Part shown: piece after piece, positions 1 through 8,639 of the stretch
Position numbering within the stretch: position 1 is the stretch's first letter
Layout: the number at the start of each line of letters is the position of its first letter
From: Arthrobacter sp. B1805
GTDB lineage: Bacteria; Actinomycetota; Actinomycetes; Actinomycetales; Micrococcaceae
DNA length: 64,000 nt
Reading direction: 5' to 3'
Assembly (NCBI RefSeq): GCF_002929745.1
Contig: NZ_PJIQ01000005.1
Location: 62,001-126,000 of the forward strand
The notes under the pieces: generated by a model
The model's database searches: none
The model's input: the letters and a program-made list of their open reading frames with translations, nothing else
Told to the model about the DNA's origin: nothing
Made by a program: the position numbers and the translations under genes

Positions 1-636
1 CCGCTCAGGAACATCCCTGCGGCGATCTTCGGCGCCCTCGGTTTCACGGCGCTGCTGTACCTGCTCCTGGCGCTCTCGCTCCTGCACGCTCTCGGGGTTG
101 AAGCGCTGGCCGATGCGACCGCACCCCTTCGGGACGTCATGGACGCAGCCGTCCCGGGAGAAGGATCGACCGGTCGGGGCGGGGCCGTCGTCACCCTTGC
201 CGCCGCGCTGGCCAGTCTCGGTGCATTGCTCGCGCTCATCGCCGGCGTCGGCCGAACCACCCTCGCGATGGCTCGCGGCCGGGACCTTCCGCACGTGTTC
301 GCAAGGGTATCCGCCCGGTTCGGCGTACCGTGGGCCGCCGATACCGCTGCAGCCGTCGTGGTGATCGTCCTCCTGCTGGCCACCGACGTACTCACCGTCG
401 TCGGGTTCTCCAGCTTCGGAGTGCTGCTGTACTACGCGATCGCGAACGTCTCGGCATTCACGCTCGCTGAGCGGCAGTGGTACTCGCCACGCTGGCTCAA
501 CGTGGTCGGCGCGGCCTGCTGCCTGGTCCTCGCCTTCACGCTACCCCCGGTATCGGTGCTGACGATGCTGGCGGTGCTCGCGATGGGCGTCGCCGCGCGG
601 GCCCTCGTCCTGGCCCAGCGACGCAGACGAGCCTGA
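1..636 (+). CDS. APC-family amino acid permease, C-terminal part (5' end outside window)
   Basis: The reading frame is open from the first base, so only about the last 211 residues are present. The protein is a succession of hydrophobic helices (about five here), with the Gly/Arg-rich loop SLGALLALIAGVGRTTLAMARG and a following ARGRDLP-type stretch. That loop followed by a helix is typical of the second half of APC-superfamily amino acid/polyamine/organocation permeases. It would sit in the cytoplasmic membrane and import an amino acid or amine, but the substrate cannot be read from this fragment. It ends in an Arg-rich cytoplasmic tail and converges on hisS, with a hairpin between the two. 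The family call is fairly safe; the substrate is unknown. Confidence 0.75.
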   Translation, partial: PLRNIPAAIFGALGFTALLYLLLALSLLHALGVEALADATAPLRDVMDAAVPGEGSTGRGGAVVTLAAALASLGALLALIAGVGRTTLAMARGRDLPHVFARVSARFGVPWAADTAAAVVVIVLLLATDVLTVVGFSSFGVLLYYAIANVSAFTLAERQWYSPRWLNVVGAACCLVLAFTLPPVSVLTMLAVLAMGVAARALVLAQRRRRA

Positions 637-678
637 CCCTGCGGCGCGTGTAAGCGGGGGGTGCGTCTGGCCCTTGAG

Positions 679-720
679 ACGGCGGCCGCACCGTCCGACG
701 TCGGAGAGGAGGGCCGCCGT
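679..720. terminator. Hairpin between convergent permease and hisS
   Basis: A 9-bp GC stem (ACGGCGGCC at 679-687 with GGCCGCCGT at 712-720) encloses a smaller palindrome, CCGACGTCGG, at 695-704. It lies between two convergent genes, so it could end transcription in both directions. There is no clear U-tract on either side. Confidence 0.45.
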
Positions 721-726
721 GCCGCG

Positions 727-2055
727 TCAGGACTTCGCGACGACCGGTCGCAGGTCTCCGGCAGGAGGCGCCCAGGACGCGGGGTCCGCCGCGACCTGGT
801 CCCCGGAGCGGATGTCCTTGACCTCGTGCGCGCCCTCCGTCGAGGTGAACCAGACGAACGGTATGCCGCGGCGATCGGCGAACTTGATCTGCTTGCCGAA
901 CTTCTCCGCACTCGCGGCGACCTCGGCGGAGATCCCGCGGCTCCGGAGCGCCGATGCGACATCCTGTGCCTGCGACCACGAGTCGTCGTCGGCCAGCGTC
1001 ACGAGGACAGCGGTGGGCACGGCTCGGGACACCGTCGCGAAGCCCTGGCTGAGGATGCGGGAGACGATACGCGTGACGCCGATGGACAGCCCGACGCCGG
1101 GGAACGTTCGGTTGCCCTTCCGCGCCAGGGCGTCGTATCGACCACCCGAGCAGATGGATCCGAGTCCCTCGTGTCCATTGAGGACGGTCTCGTAGACCGT
1201 GCCCGTGTAGTAGTCGAGGCCCCGCGCGATGCTGAGGTCGGCCACGACGCGCCCCGGTGCCCGACGCGAGGCCTCCCCGACCACCTGCCGCAGTTCCTCG
1301 AGGCCCTCCTCGAGGAGGTCGTCGGTGACCCCGAGGGCCCTGACGCGCTCGACGAACGATGTGTCGGACGTACGGATGCCTGCCAGCTCCAGGGCGAGAC
1401 GGATCTGATCGTCGTCCGCGCCGACCTCGTCCTGCAGGAGTCCACCGACCTTCTCCGCCCCGATCTTCTCGAGCTTGTCGATGCTCCTCAGTACGGCCGC
1501 GGTGTCCGCGAGGCCGATGGCGCGGTAGAACCCCTCCGCGAGCTTGCGGTTGTTGACGCGCAGCGTGAATTCCGGGATCGGGAGGGCTCCGAGGGCCTCG
1601 ACCACGGCGAGGGCGAGTTCGACGTCGTACCGGAACGGCAGGACGCCGTCGCCCACCACGTCGATGTCCGCCTGGGTGAACTCGCGGGCCCTGCCTTCCT
1701 GCGGACGCTCACCCCGCCAGCACTTCTGGATCTGGAACCTCCGGAAAGGGAAAGCCAGATGTCCCGCGTTCTCGACCACGTACCGCGCGAAGGGCACCGT
1801 CAGGTCGTAGTGGAGCGCGAGCCCGCTCTCGGACGCGGACGCCTCATCGGCCTGCAGGCGGGAGACGGCGTACACCTCCTTGTCGATCTCGCCCTTGCGC
1901 AGGAGATGATCGACCGTCTCGACGGCACGCGTCTCGATGCTCGAGAACCCGTGCAGCTCGAACGTCCGCTGCAGCACCTCCAGGACGTGGAGCTCGATCA
2001 GGCGCTCCTCCGGAAGCCATTCGGGAAAGCCGGACAGTGATGCCTTGCGGGCCAT
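727..2055 (-). CDS. hisS: Histidine-tRNA ligase
   Basis: Cytoplasmic class II aminoacyl-tRNA synthetase that charges tRNA-His. The ATG at 2055 is preceded by GGAGGAG about seven bases away, giving 442 residues, normal for bacterial HisRS. Visible signatures are the N-terminal class II region with FSSIETRAVE, the motif 2 stretch FRRFQIQKCWRGERPQ, the histidine-specific block ARGLDYYTGTVYE, motif 3 near GGRYDALA and GVGLSIGVTRI, and a C-terminal anticodon-binding domain (ILVTLADD-type start, KFGKQIKFADRRG). The frame stays open upstream of this start, but that stretch has no family similarity. Downstream of the secDF-rel block in the same orientation, as in many actinobacteria. High confidence. 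Confidence 0.96.
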   Translation of the reverse strand: MARKASLSGFPEWLPEERLIELHVLEVLQRTFELHGFSSIETRAVETVDHLLRKGEIDKEVYAVSRLQADEASASESGLALHYDLTVPFARYVVENAGHLAFPFRRFQIQKCWRGERPQEGRAREFTQADIDVVGDGVLPFRYDVELALAVVEALGALPIPEFTLRVNNRKLAEGFYRAIGLADTAAVLRSIDKLEKIGAEKVGGLLQDEVGADDDQIRLALELAGIRTSDTSFVERVRALGVTDDLLEEGLEELRQVVGEASRRAPGRVVADLSIARGLDYYTGTVYETVLNGHEGLGSICSGGRYDALARKGNRTFPGVGLSIGVTRIVSRILSQGFATVSRAVPTAVLVTLADDDSWSQAQDVASALRSRGISAEVAASAEKFGKQIKFADRRGIPFVWFTSTEGAHEVKDIRSGDQVAADPASWAPPAGDLRPVVAKS

Positions 2056-2417
2056 GGGTAGGTCTCCTCCTGCGCGGGGGTTGCCGGTCGCGCCACCCCC
2101 GGCTCGGGGCAGACGGACCGGTTCTGCGGCCTCAATCCTAGGGGCCGGGGCACGCCCACGGGAAAAGGCCACCACCGGCCACCCCTGGCCGTCGACGCGA
2201 ACGCGGCCCTGCCTGGCGTGGGGACGATCACGGCCCAATGGGTAAAGTAGCCTCGGGGAAGGTTTCATCGCTCCGGCGCTCGGGTCGGTTGCTGCATCAG
2301 TAGCCGCGCGGCTCTGCCGCGGGAGTCCCGTCCTACCGGACCGATAGACTCCTAGACCCTGCATGAAATGGCCCCGGCGTTGCTCACGGCCATACGACGA
2401 GCGAAAGACTTCTAGCG
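2056..2417. other. Divergent intergenic region between hisS and DUF349 gene
   Basis: About 360 bases with no gene I can support. It must carry the promoters of hisS (minus) and the DUF349 gene (plus). A TANNNT hexamer, TAGGAT on the minus strand at 2135-2140, is a possible -10 for hisS, without a convincing -35. On the plus strand, TAGACT near 2345 is a weak -10 candidate. No riboswitch or T-box core is recognisable. Confidence 0.4.
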
Positions 2418-4256
2418 GTGACAGACAGTCAGCAATCCGACGAAACGACCATCGGGCATGACGCACGCGATGCTGCGGCAGGCGATGGCACCTCCTCCCC
2501 GACCGCGACAGCCGTGACCGATGGTTCCGGTGGTGCCGCAACCGGACCGAACGAGGCTTCCCCGGGCGACTCCGCGGACAAGGCTCCCGCGAGCGACTCC
2601 GTGAACGAGAACCCGCCGACCCGCTCCGTGGACGAGGCCCCCGCGAGCGACTCCGTGAAGGAGGTCGTGCAGGGCGCTGCAGAGGAAGCAGACGCAACGG
2701 CGGCAGTTGCCGACGGCACTCCGGAAGCGGAAGCAGCGGCTCCTGTCGAGGTGCCCGGCCCGGCCCACGCAGCGCCGGACTCACCCTCTTCCGAGGAACA
2801 TCCGGCAGAGCCGGCCGAAGCCCTGGCACCGGAAGCCCCCGAGGTGGCCGAGCCTTCCGTGCCGCTGGCGGCCGAGGCTGCTCCGTTGAACGCGCCGTCG
2901 CCCCGCACCGCTGCCCCCCGCCCGCCGTTGCCTACAGCCATGGCGCCCCGCTCGCAGAAGAAGGCCTCGCAGCCGGTCGCAGCACCGCCCGCGCACAGTA
3001 CGTCGCTCGAGGAAGCCGGCAGGTTCGCGCGTGTCGAGGAGGACGGCCACGTCTTTCTGCTCGTCGAGGGCGCCGAGCACCCCGTGGGCCAATACCCCGA
3101 CGCCACGCGCGAGGAGGCCCTGGCATACTTCGTCCGCAAGTACGACGACATCGTGAGCCAGGTTGCACTGCTCGAACAGCGTGTGCAGGCGAAAGCCCCG
3201 TCGTCGGACATGGCCAAGACTGCCAAGCACCTGCGTGCGCAGGTCGGCGAACGCAAGATGGTGGGCGACGTCCTCGCCCTCGAGGCACGGATCGACGCCC
3301 TCCTCGAAGCCGTGGGCGGCCTGGAGAAGGCGGAACGTGCGGTTCAGGACGAGCTCAAGGCGAAGGAGCTAGCTGCCCGGGAAGCCATCGTGGCTGAAGC
3401 GGAGGAGCTTGCGGGACGGGACCCCTCCACCGTCCAGTGGAAGGCCAGCAGCACGCGCATGAACGAACTGTTCGAGCTGTGGAAGGCTGCCCAGAAGAAC
3501 GGGCCCAGGCTCGGCCGGGGCACCGAGGATGCGCTTTGGAAGCGTTTCCGCTCGGCCCGCACGGTGTTCGACCGCCACCGCCGCGCCTACTTCTCACAAC
3601 TGGACAGCGACAACGCCGAGGCCAAGCAGGCCAAGGAAGCGCTCATCCAGCGGGCCGAGCAGCTTGCCGGCTCCACTGATTGGGCCCAGACAGCCGCGGA
3701 GTACCGGCAGTTGATGGACGAGTGGAAGGCGTCCAAGCGCGCCAGCCGCAAGGATGACGACGCCCTCTGGGCGCGCTTCCGTGCGGCACAGGATCGCTTC
3801 TTCGAGGCTCGCAAGGCAGCGAACGAGGCCGTCGACGAAGAGTACGCGGGGAACCTGGTGGTCAAGGAGGCACTGCTCAAGGAAGCCAAGCAGATCCTGC
3901 CCATCAAGGACCTCGCCGCTGCCAAGAAGGCGTTGCAGTCCATTCGTGACCGCTGGGACGAAGCGGGCAAGGTGCCGCGCTCGGAGATGGGGCGTATCGA
4001 CGCCGGTCTGCGCCAGGTCGAGGACGCGATCAAGGCCGCGGACGATGAACACTGGACGAAGACGAATCCCGAGACGAAGGCGCGCACCAACAGCGCCCTG
4101 AGTCAGCTTGAAGCGACGATCGCCCAGCTGAAGGACGACCTCGCCGACGCCGAACGCGCGGGGAACGCGAGCAAGATCGCCTCCGCGAGGGAAGCGCTGG
4201 CAGCCCGCCAGCAGTGGCTCGAGATGCTGCAGAAGTCGGCACAGGACTTCTCCTAG
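2418..4256 (+). CDS. DUF349 repeat protein with disordered acidic N-terminus
   Basis: A 612-residue protein from a GTG start, with only a weak ribosome site. Residues 1-190 are low complexity, rich in Ala, Pro, Glu, Asp and Ser, with imperfect APASDSV repeats, and probably disordered. The rest is highly charged and helical, with three DUF349-type units. Each is a Trp-centred helix pair: W-K-A-S...LFELWKAAQK...LWKRFRSAR near 340-390, W...LMDEWKASKR...LWARFRAAQDRF near 420-470, and SIRDRWDEAGKVPRSE near 510-540, followed by a coiled-coil tail. The family is widespread in actinobacteria next to rel/hisS, and its biochemical role is unknown. It is predicted cytoplasmic. A perfect terminator follows. 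Confidence 0.85.
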   Translation: MTDSQQSDETTIGHDARDAAAGDGTSSPTATAVTDGSGGAATGPNEASPGDSADKAPASDSVNENPPTRSVDEAPASDSVKEVVQGAAEEADATAAVADGTPEAEAAAPVEVPGPAHAAPDSPSSEEHPAEPAEALAPEAPEVAEPSVPLAAEAAPLNAPSPRTAAPRPPLPTAMAPRSQKKASQPVAAPPAHSTSLEEAGRFARVEEDGHVFLLVEGAEHPVGQYPDATREEALAYFVRKYDDIVSQVALLEQRVQAKAPSSDMAKTAKHLRAQVGERKMVGDVLALEARIDALLEAVGGLEKAERAVQDELKAKELAAREAIVAEAEELAGRDPSTVQWKASSTRMNELFELWKAAQKNGPRLGRGTEDALWKRFRSARTVFDRHRRAYFSQLDSDNAEAKQAKEALIQRAEQLAGSTDWAQTAAEYRQLMDEWKASKRASRKDDDALWARFRAAQDRFFEARKAANEAVDEEYAGNLVVKEALLKEAKQILPIKDLAAAKKALQSIRDRWDEAGKVPRSEMGRIDAGLRQVEDAIKAADDEHWTKTNPETKARTNSALSQLEATIAQLKDDLADAERAGNASKIASAREALAARQQWLEMLQKSAQDFS

Positions 4257-4270
4257 CATCAGTCCCTGCC

Positions 4271-4318
4271 CGAAAGCCCTCCGGCCCCGTTGTCCACAAC
4301 AGGGCCGGAGGGCTTTCG
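4271..4318 (+). terminator. Strong hairpin terminator after DUF349 gene
   Basis: A perfect 17-bp stem (CGAAAGCCCTCCGGCCC at 4271-4287 with its complement at 4302-4318) begins 14 bases after the DUF349 stop codon. The loop itself contains a small palindrome, GTTGTCCACAAC. It has a GC-rich stem with TTTCG at the 3' side. It probably ends the DUF349 transcript and isolates the next gene. Confidence 0.8.
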
Positions 4319-4348
4319 TGTCGGTTCACGAGGGGTGATGCTGGACCA

Positions 4349-5041
4349 ATGCCTCCCCTGGACAGCGCCCATGCGGCAGCACCCCCCGAACGGGTCCTGG
4401 GGCCCGGCGCCCATGCGGCAGCACCCCCCGAACGGGTCCTGGGGCCCGGCGCCCCGCCGGTCACCTCCACCGGAGGGGCGCTGCTCCACGCCGGTGACAC
4501 CTTCACCTCCGCCGAGCTGCAGTCCATGCGGCTCGACGGACTCGTTCGCCTCGTGATCGGGAACTCCTACCTCCGCAGCGACTTCAGGGAGGACGCCGCA
4601 ACGAGGTCGCAGGCCGCCGCGCGTAGCGTCCCGCAATCCGTCCGCCCGCGCGTCGCCCTGGGGCGTTCCTGCGCCGCCTGGATCTACGGCTGCGCACCGC
4701 CGCCGTCACTCATCAGCCTGGTGACGGATCATCGGCGGCGGACCACCGCCCTCCCGCCGTTCACACCCGCAGTCATGCACCAGGTGGCACTCGGCCCGTT
4801 CGACGTCAACCTCGTGGGAGGAGTTTCCGTGACGACTCCGCTCCGAACGGCGCTCGACATAGCCGTGCACGGTGAGGACCGCGACGCAGTATCCATCCTG
4901 CAGGCCATCGGTGCGGCACGTGAGCTCGCCTGCCCGCTGCGCCTGGTGGAGGCGGCACTCGTGACCGCTCCACGCGTTCCGGGCAAGACACGCGCACTCA
5001 CGCGGTTGCGCGCCGCCCGAGGGCTTCCCGGTGGCGCGTGA
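4349..5041 (+). CDS. AbiEi/type IV antitoxin-like hypothetical protein
   Basis: Start chosen at ATG 4349, because the frame further upstream runs through the terminator. This gives 230 residues. The N-terminal 40 residues are Ala/Pro/Gly-rich and contain a 14-residue motif (AHAAAPPERVLGPG) exactly twice. After that comes a short helix-turn-helix-like segment (FTSAELQSMRLDGLVRLV), a GNSYLRSD strand turn, and a block with RSCAAWIYGCAPP and TPLRTALDIAV. This order resembles actinobacterial proteins annotated as AbiEi-family or DUF559-neighbour transcriptional regulators, usually found without a toxin. No AbiEii-like nucleotidyltransferase is adjacent, so a toxin-antitoxin role is not supported. 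It ends 12 bases from the convergent rel gene. Confidence 0.55.
   Translation: MPPLDSAHAAAPPERVLGPGAHAAAPPERVLGPGAPPVTSTGGALLHAGDTFTSAELQSMRLDGLVRLVIGNSYLRSDFREDAATRSQAAARSVPQSVRPRVALGRSCAAWIYGCAPPPSLISLVTDHRRRTTALPPFTPAVMHQVALGPFDVNLVGGVSVTTPLRTALDIAVHGEDRDAVSILQAIGAARELACPLRLVEAALVTAPRVPGKTRALTRLRAARGLPGGA
4366..4449 (+). repeat. Exact 42-bp tandem duplication inside coding sequence
   Basis: Two identical 42-bp units, 4366-4407 and 4408-4449, abut with no spacer. The unit is a multiple of three, so it adds 14 residues in frame near the protein N-terminus. Each unit contains CCCCCC and GGGGCCC runs. The absence of any mismatch suggests a recent slippage or duplication event. Confidence 0.95.
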
Positions 5042-5053
5042 TATTCGGCGCGC

Positions 5054-7468
5054 TCAGGAGCGGCGCTGCGACCCGGTGGTCCGATACACGTCGAAGACAC
5101 CGTCAATACGCCGTACCGCGCTCAGGATGTGGTTGAGGTACTTCGGATCACCCATCTCGAACGCGAAGCGCGACATGGCTACCCGATCGGAGGACGTGTT
5201 GACGTTCGCAGCGAGGATGTTCACATGGTTCTCGGCGAGCACGCTCGTGACGTCCGAGAGCAGGCTCTTCCGGTCCAGGGCCTCGACCTGGATCTCCACG
5301 AGGAAGACGCTCGACTGCGTAGGCGCCCACTCCACGGGCACGATTCGGTCCGGCTGGTCACGCAGTTCCTGCACGTTGCGGCAGTCGTTCCGGTGGACCG
5401 ACACGCCCGATCCCCGCGTGACGAACCCGATGATCGGGTCGGGTGGGACGGGCGTGCAGCAACGGGCGAGCTTGACCCATACGTCACCGACGCCGCGGAC
5501 CGTGACGCCGGAGTCGGAGAACTTGGGACGGCGAGGCTGCGTGGCGACCGCCGTCTCCGCGATGTTCTCCTCGGCTCCCTCGTGACCACCCATCAGGGCA
5601 ACGAGGTGCTCGATGACGTTCTGCGCGGAGGTGTGCCCGTCCCCGACTGCCGCGTACAGGGCGGAGATGTCCTGATGACGGAGTTCCTCGGCCACCGTCA
5701 TCAGCGCGCTGTGCGTCATCATGCGCTGCAGTGGCAGGTTCTGCTTGCGCATGGCTCGCGTCAGCAGCTCCTTGCCCTTGTCGATCGCCTCTTCGCGACG
5801 CTCCTTGGTGAACCACTGCCGGATCTTGTTCCGAGCCCGAGGGCTCTTGACGAAGCCCTGCCAGTCCTGGCTCGGCCCGGCTCCTTCGGCCTTCGAGGTG
5901 AAGATCTCCACCCAGTCACCGTGGTTGAGTTCGCTGTTCAGGGGCACGAGCTTTCCGTTGACCCTCGCGCCGATGGTCCTGTGACCGACCTCGGTGTGGA
6001 CCGCATAGGCGAAATCGACCGGCGTCGATCCGGCCGGCAGCGCCATCACCTCACCCTTGGGCGTGAAGACGAAGACCTCACGCGCATTGATCTCGAACCG
6101 CAGGGAATCGAGGAACTCATCCGGATCGGACGTCTCCTGCTGCCAGTCCACGAGGCTGCGCAGCCAGCCCATGTCGCCGTTGTCGGACGCCTCGAGCTGC
6201 CGGCCCCCGCTCTTGTACTTCCAGTGGGCGGCAACGCCGTACTCAGCGCGGCGGTGCATGTCGTGCGTCCGGATCTGGATCTCGACGGGCTTGCCGCCGG
6301 GGCCGATCACCGTGGTGTGCAGCGACTGGTACATATTGAACTTCGGCATTGCGATGTAGTCCTTGAACCGCCCGGGCAGGGGATTCCATCGCGAATGCAG
6401 CGAGCCGAGGGTCGCGTAGCAATCGCGGACGCTGTCGACCAGCACGCGCACGCCCATCAGGTCATGGATGTCGTCGAAGTCCTTACCCCGCACGATCATC
6501 TTCTGGTAGATGGAGTAGTAGTGCTTGGGCCTGCCCGTGATCGTCGCCTTGATCTTCACGGCACGCAGGTCTTCCTCGATCTGGTTCCGGACGAGGCTGA
6601 GGTGCTTCTCCCGCTCGGGCGTCCTGTCCCCCACCATCCGCACGATCTCCTCGTACACCTTGGGATGCAGTGCGGCGAAGGACAGGTCCTCGAGCTCCCA
6701 CTTGATGGTGTTCATGCCCAGCCGGTGCGCGAGGGGTGCGAAGATCTCGAGAGTCTCGCGGGCCTTCTTCGCCGACGAGGCGGGCGAGACGAAGCGCCAG
6801 GTCCGTGCGTTGTGCAGGCGGTCCGCCAGCTTGATGACCAGCACCCGGATGTCCTTCGCCATCGCCACGACCATCTTGCGGACGGTCTCGGCCTGGGCAG
6901 CATCTCCGAAGGAGACCTTGTCGAGCTTCGTGACGCCGTCCACGAGCATCGCGACCTCGGGCCCGAAGTCACGCCGGAGCTCGTCGAGCGTGTAGGACGT
7001 GTCCTCCACCGTGTCGTGCAGCAGGGCGGCCGCGAGGGTGGTGCCGGTCATACCCAGCTCCGCGAGGATCGTGGCGACGGCCACGGGGTGCGTGATGTAC
7101 GGGTCCCCGCTCTTGCGGGTCTGGCCTTCGTGACTCCGTTCCGCCACGAGGTAGGCACGCTGGATGAGGTCGAGGTCTTCCTTCGGGTTGTTCGCCCGAA
7201 CGGTGCGGAGCAGTGGCTCGAGAACCGGGGAGTAGCCCGAGGAGCCTCGACCGGTCAGCCGGGCGATGCGTGCGCGGGTGCGCCCCCGCCGACCCGGCGC
7301 AGCCTGATCGGCGCTCGTGGCGGACGGCGCTGAGCCGGGCGAAGCCGGTTGGACCAGTCCGCGGGCAGGGCCAGGGCGCAGGGAATCGGTGGCAATCGGG
7401 CCGGGCACGCCTGGCACCTCGCCCTGTCCGCCTCCGGGCCGTACTGCGGGGTTCACCGCTTCAGCCAT
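5054..7468 (-). CDS. rel: Bifunctional (p)ppGpp synthetase/hydrolase
   Basis: An 804-residue long RelA/SpoT homologue that makes and degrades (p)ppGpp in the stringent response. Domains in order: an unusual Pro/Gly/Ala-rich N-terminal extension of about 75 residues; the hydrolase domain with the HD signature HDTVEDT at 151-157; the synthetase domain ([41 protein letters not shown]); a TGS domain ([24 protein letters not shown]); a zinc-finger/helical region with RCCTPVPPD; and a C-terminal ACT domain. The intact HD residues support hydrolase activity, as expected for the single Rel of actinobacteria. Last gene of the ruv-sec-rel minus-strand series, 172 bases after secF with a hairpin between them. 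Confidence 0.96.
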   Translation of the reverse strand: MAEAVNPAVRPGGGQGEVPGVPGPIATDSLRPGPARGLVQPASPGSAPSATSADQAAPGRRGRTRARIARLTGRGSSGYSPVLEPLLRTVRANNPKEDLDLIQRAYLVAERSHEGQTRKSGDPYITHPVAVATILAELGMTGTTLAAALLHDTVEDTSYTLDELRRDFGPEVAMLVDGVTKLDKVSFGDAAQAETVRKMVVAMAKDIRVLVIKLADRLHNARTWRFVSPASSAKKARETLEIFAPLAHRLGMNTIKWELEDLSFAALHPKVYEEIVRMVGDRTPEREKHLSLVRNQIEEDLRAVKIKATITGRPKHYYSIYQKMIVRGKDFDDIHDLMGVRVLVDSVRDCYATLGSLHSRWNPLPGRFKDYIAMPKFNMYQSLHTTVIGPGGKPVEIQIRTHDMHRRAEYGVAAHWKYKSGGRQLEASDNGDMGWLRSLVDWQQETSDPDEFLDSLRFEINAREVFVFTPKGEVMALPAGSTPVDFAYAVHTEVGHRTIGARVNGKLVPLNSELNHGDWVEIFTSKAEGAGPSQDWQGFVKSPRARNKIRQWFTKERREEAIDKGKELLTRAMRKQNLPLQRMMTHSALMTVAEELRHQDISALYAAVGDGHTSAQNVIEHLVALMGGHEGAEENIAETAVATQPRRPKFSDSGVTVRGVGDVWVKLARCCTPVPPDPIIGFVTRGSGVSVHRNDCRNVQELRDQPDRIVPVEWAPTQSSVFLVEIQVEALDRKSLLSDVTSVLAENHVNILAANVNTSSDRVAMSRFAFEMGDPKYLNHILSAVRRIDGVFDVYRTTGSQRRS

Positions 7469-7558
7469 TCACAGTCCCTCAATCTCGATCTCGGACCCGA
7501 AAGGATTCAAGATGCCACAGGTAACGCGACAACTCCAAGTCTAGCTGGGCTTTTAACT

Positions 7559-7602
7559 GCTTCAGCCGCAGGATGCCCGGTCCGGGTCCCTGCGGCTGAA
7601 GC
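7559..7602 (-). terminator. Hairpin between secF and rel
   Basis: A perfect 14-bp stem: GCTTCAGCCGCAGG at 7559-7572 pairs with 7589-7602 around a 16-base loop. It lies 38 bases past the secF stop. On the minus strand it is followed by GTTAAAAGC rather than a U-run, so it may be an attenuator or RNA-stability element and not a full terminator. Confidence 0.5.
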
Positions 7603-7640
7603 GTATGCTGCGCGGCGGCGCCGCTCGGTCAGGCGTGTCG

Positions 7641-8639
7641 TCAGGCAGATGCGGCTTCTAGCGTGCGCCTCTCCCGGACCTTCTTCTCCTGTTTCCGCAG
7701 CTCCCGTTCGTTCAGCCGAAGCGCTGCGTAGAGCGGCGCCGCGATGAAGATGGTGCCCAGCGTTCCGAGGATGATGCCGATGAACAGGGCCAACGAGAGG
7801 TCCTGCAGCGTGCCGGCTCCCAGCAGGAAAGCGCCGATGAACAGGATGGAGGCAACCGGCAGGATAGCGACGACCGAGGTGTTGATCGACCGGACGAGTG
7901 TCTGGTTCACGGCGAGGTTGACCTGCTCGGCGAACGTGCGCTTGGTCGAGATCGCGACGTCGGCGGTGTTCTCCCGGATCTTGTCGAACACCACGACCGT
8001 GTCGTACAACGCGTAACTGAGGATCGTCAGGAATCCGATGATCGCCGACGGCGTGACCTCGAAGTCGCTGAGCGAGTACAGGCCCGCGGTGACGACCATG
8101 ACCACCACGAGCGCGACCATCGCGGCAAGCGCCATCTTCCACGTCCGGAAGTAGATTGCCATCAGGATGGCTGCCAGCAGGACGAAGACGCCGAATCCGA
8201 TCAGGGCCTGGCGGCTGACGTCCTCGCCCCATGTCGGGCCGACGAAGCTAGAGGTCACCTGGTCCGCCTCCACACCGTAGCCGCTGACGAGGTTGTCACG
8301 GACGCTCAGGGTCTGATCGTCGGACAGTCGTTCTGTCTGGATACGCATGGTGTCGGGAGCGATATTCGTGACGCGAGGAACCGCGTCGGACACGACATCG
8401 GTCACGGCGGCCTCACCGACGGCGACGTCTGTGTTCTCGGTCGCGGAGACCGTGAACTCGGAGCCTCCCCGGAAGTCGATGCCCAGGTTGAAGCCCCCCT
8501 TGACCACCGGGATGATGATCGAGATCAGCACTGCGAGCCCTGCGATGAGGAACCAGAGGTTCCGCTTCGCGACGAAGGGGTAGGAGCGCTTCCCCGAATA
8601 CAGCTCGTTGCCGAACGTGGCAAAGCTTGTGCGGCTCAT
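7641..8639 (-). CDS. secF: Protein translocase subunit SecF
   Basis: A 332-residue membrane protein that works with SecD to drive late steps of Sec-dependent export using the proton-motive force. It has one N-terminal helix (LWFLIAGLAVLISIIIPVV), the GIDFRGGSEF signature near residue 54, a periplasmic domain, then five helices containing YALYDTVVVFDKIREN and VNQTLVRSINTS, both characteristic of SecF. The C-terminus is a charged cytoplasmic tail. The start codon overlaps the secD stop as ATGA, indicating translational coupling. Confidence 0.96.
   Translation of the reverse strand: MSRTSFATFGNELYSGKRSYPFVAKRNLWFLIAGLAVLISIIIPVVKGGFNLGIDFRGGSEFTVSATENTDVAVGEAAVTDVVSDAVPRVTNIAPDTMRIQTERLSDDQTLSVRDNLVSGYGVEADQVTSSFVGPTWGEDVSRQALIGFGVFVLLAAILMAIYFRTWKMALAAMVALVVVMVVTAGLYSLSDFEVTPSAIIGFLTILSYALYDTVVVFDKIRENTADVAISTKRTFAEQVNLAVNQTLVRSINTSVVAILPVASILFIGAFLLGAGTLQDLSLALFIGIILGTLGTIFIAAPLYAALRLNERELRKQEKKVRERRTLEAASA

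Noticed and set aside
4288-4301. A full TTGTCCACA DnaA box in the terminator loop
   Set aside because: A single occurrence inside a hairpin loop and part of its small palindrome; no cluster around it.
4366-4449. Tandem units as a CRISPR array
   Set aside because: The repeats abut without spacers and are translated in frame; no cas genes.
5129-7333. A long plus-strand open frame (over 700 codons) opposite rel
   Set aside because: It is the GC-driven mirror of the rel coding strand and has no domain; rel is unambiguous.
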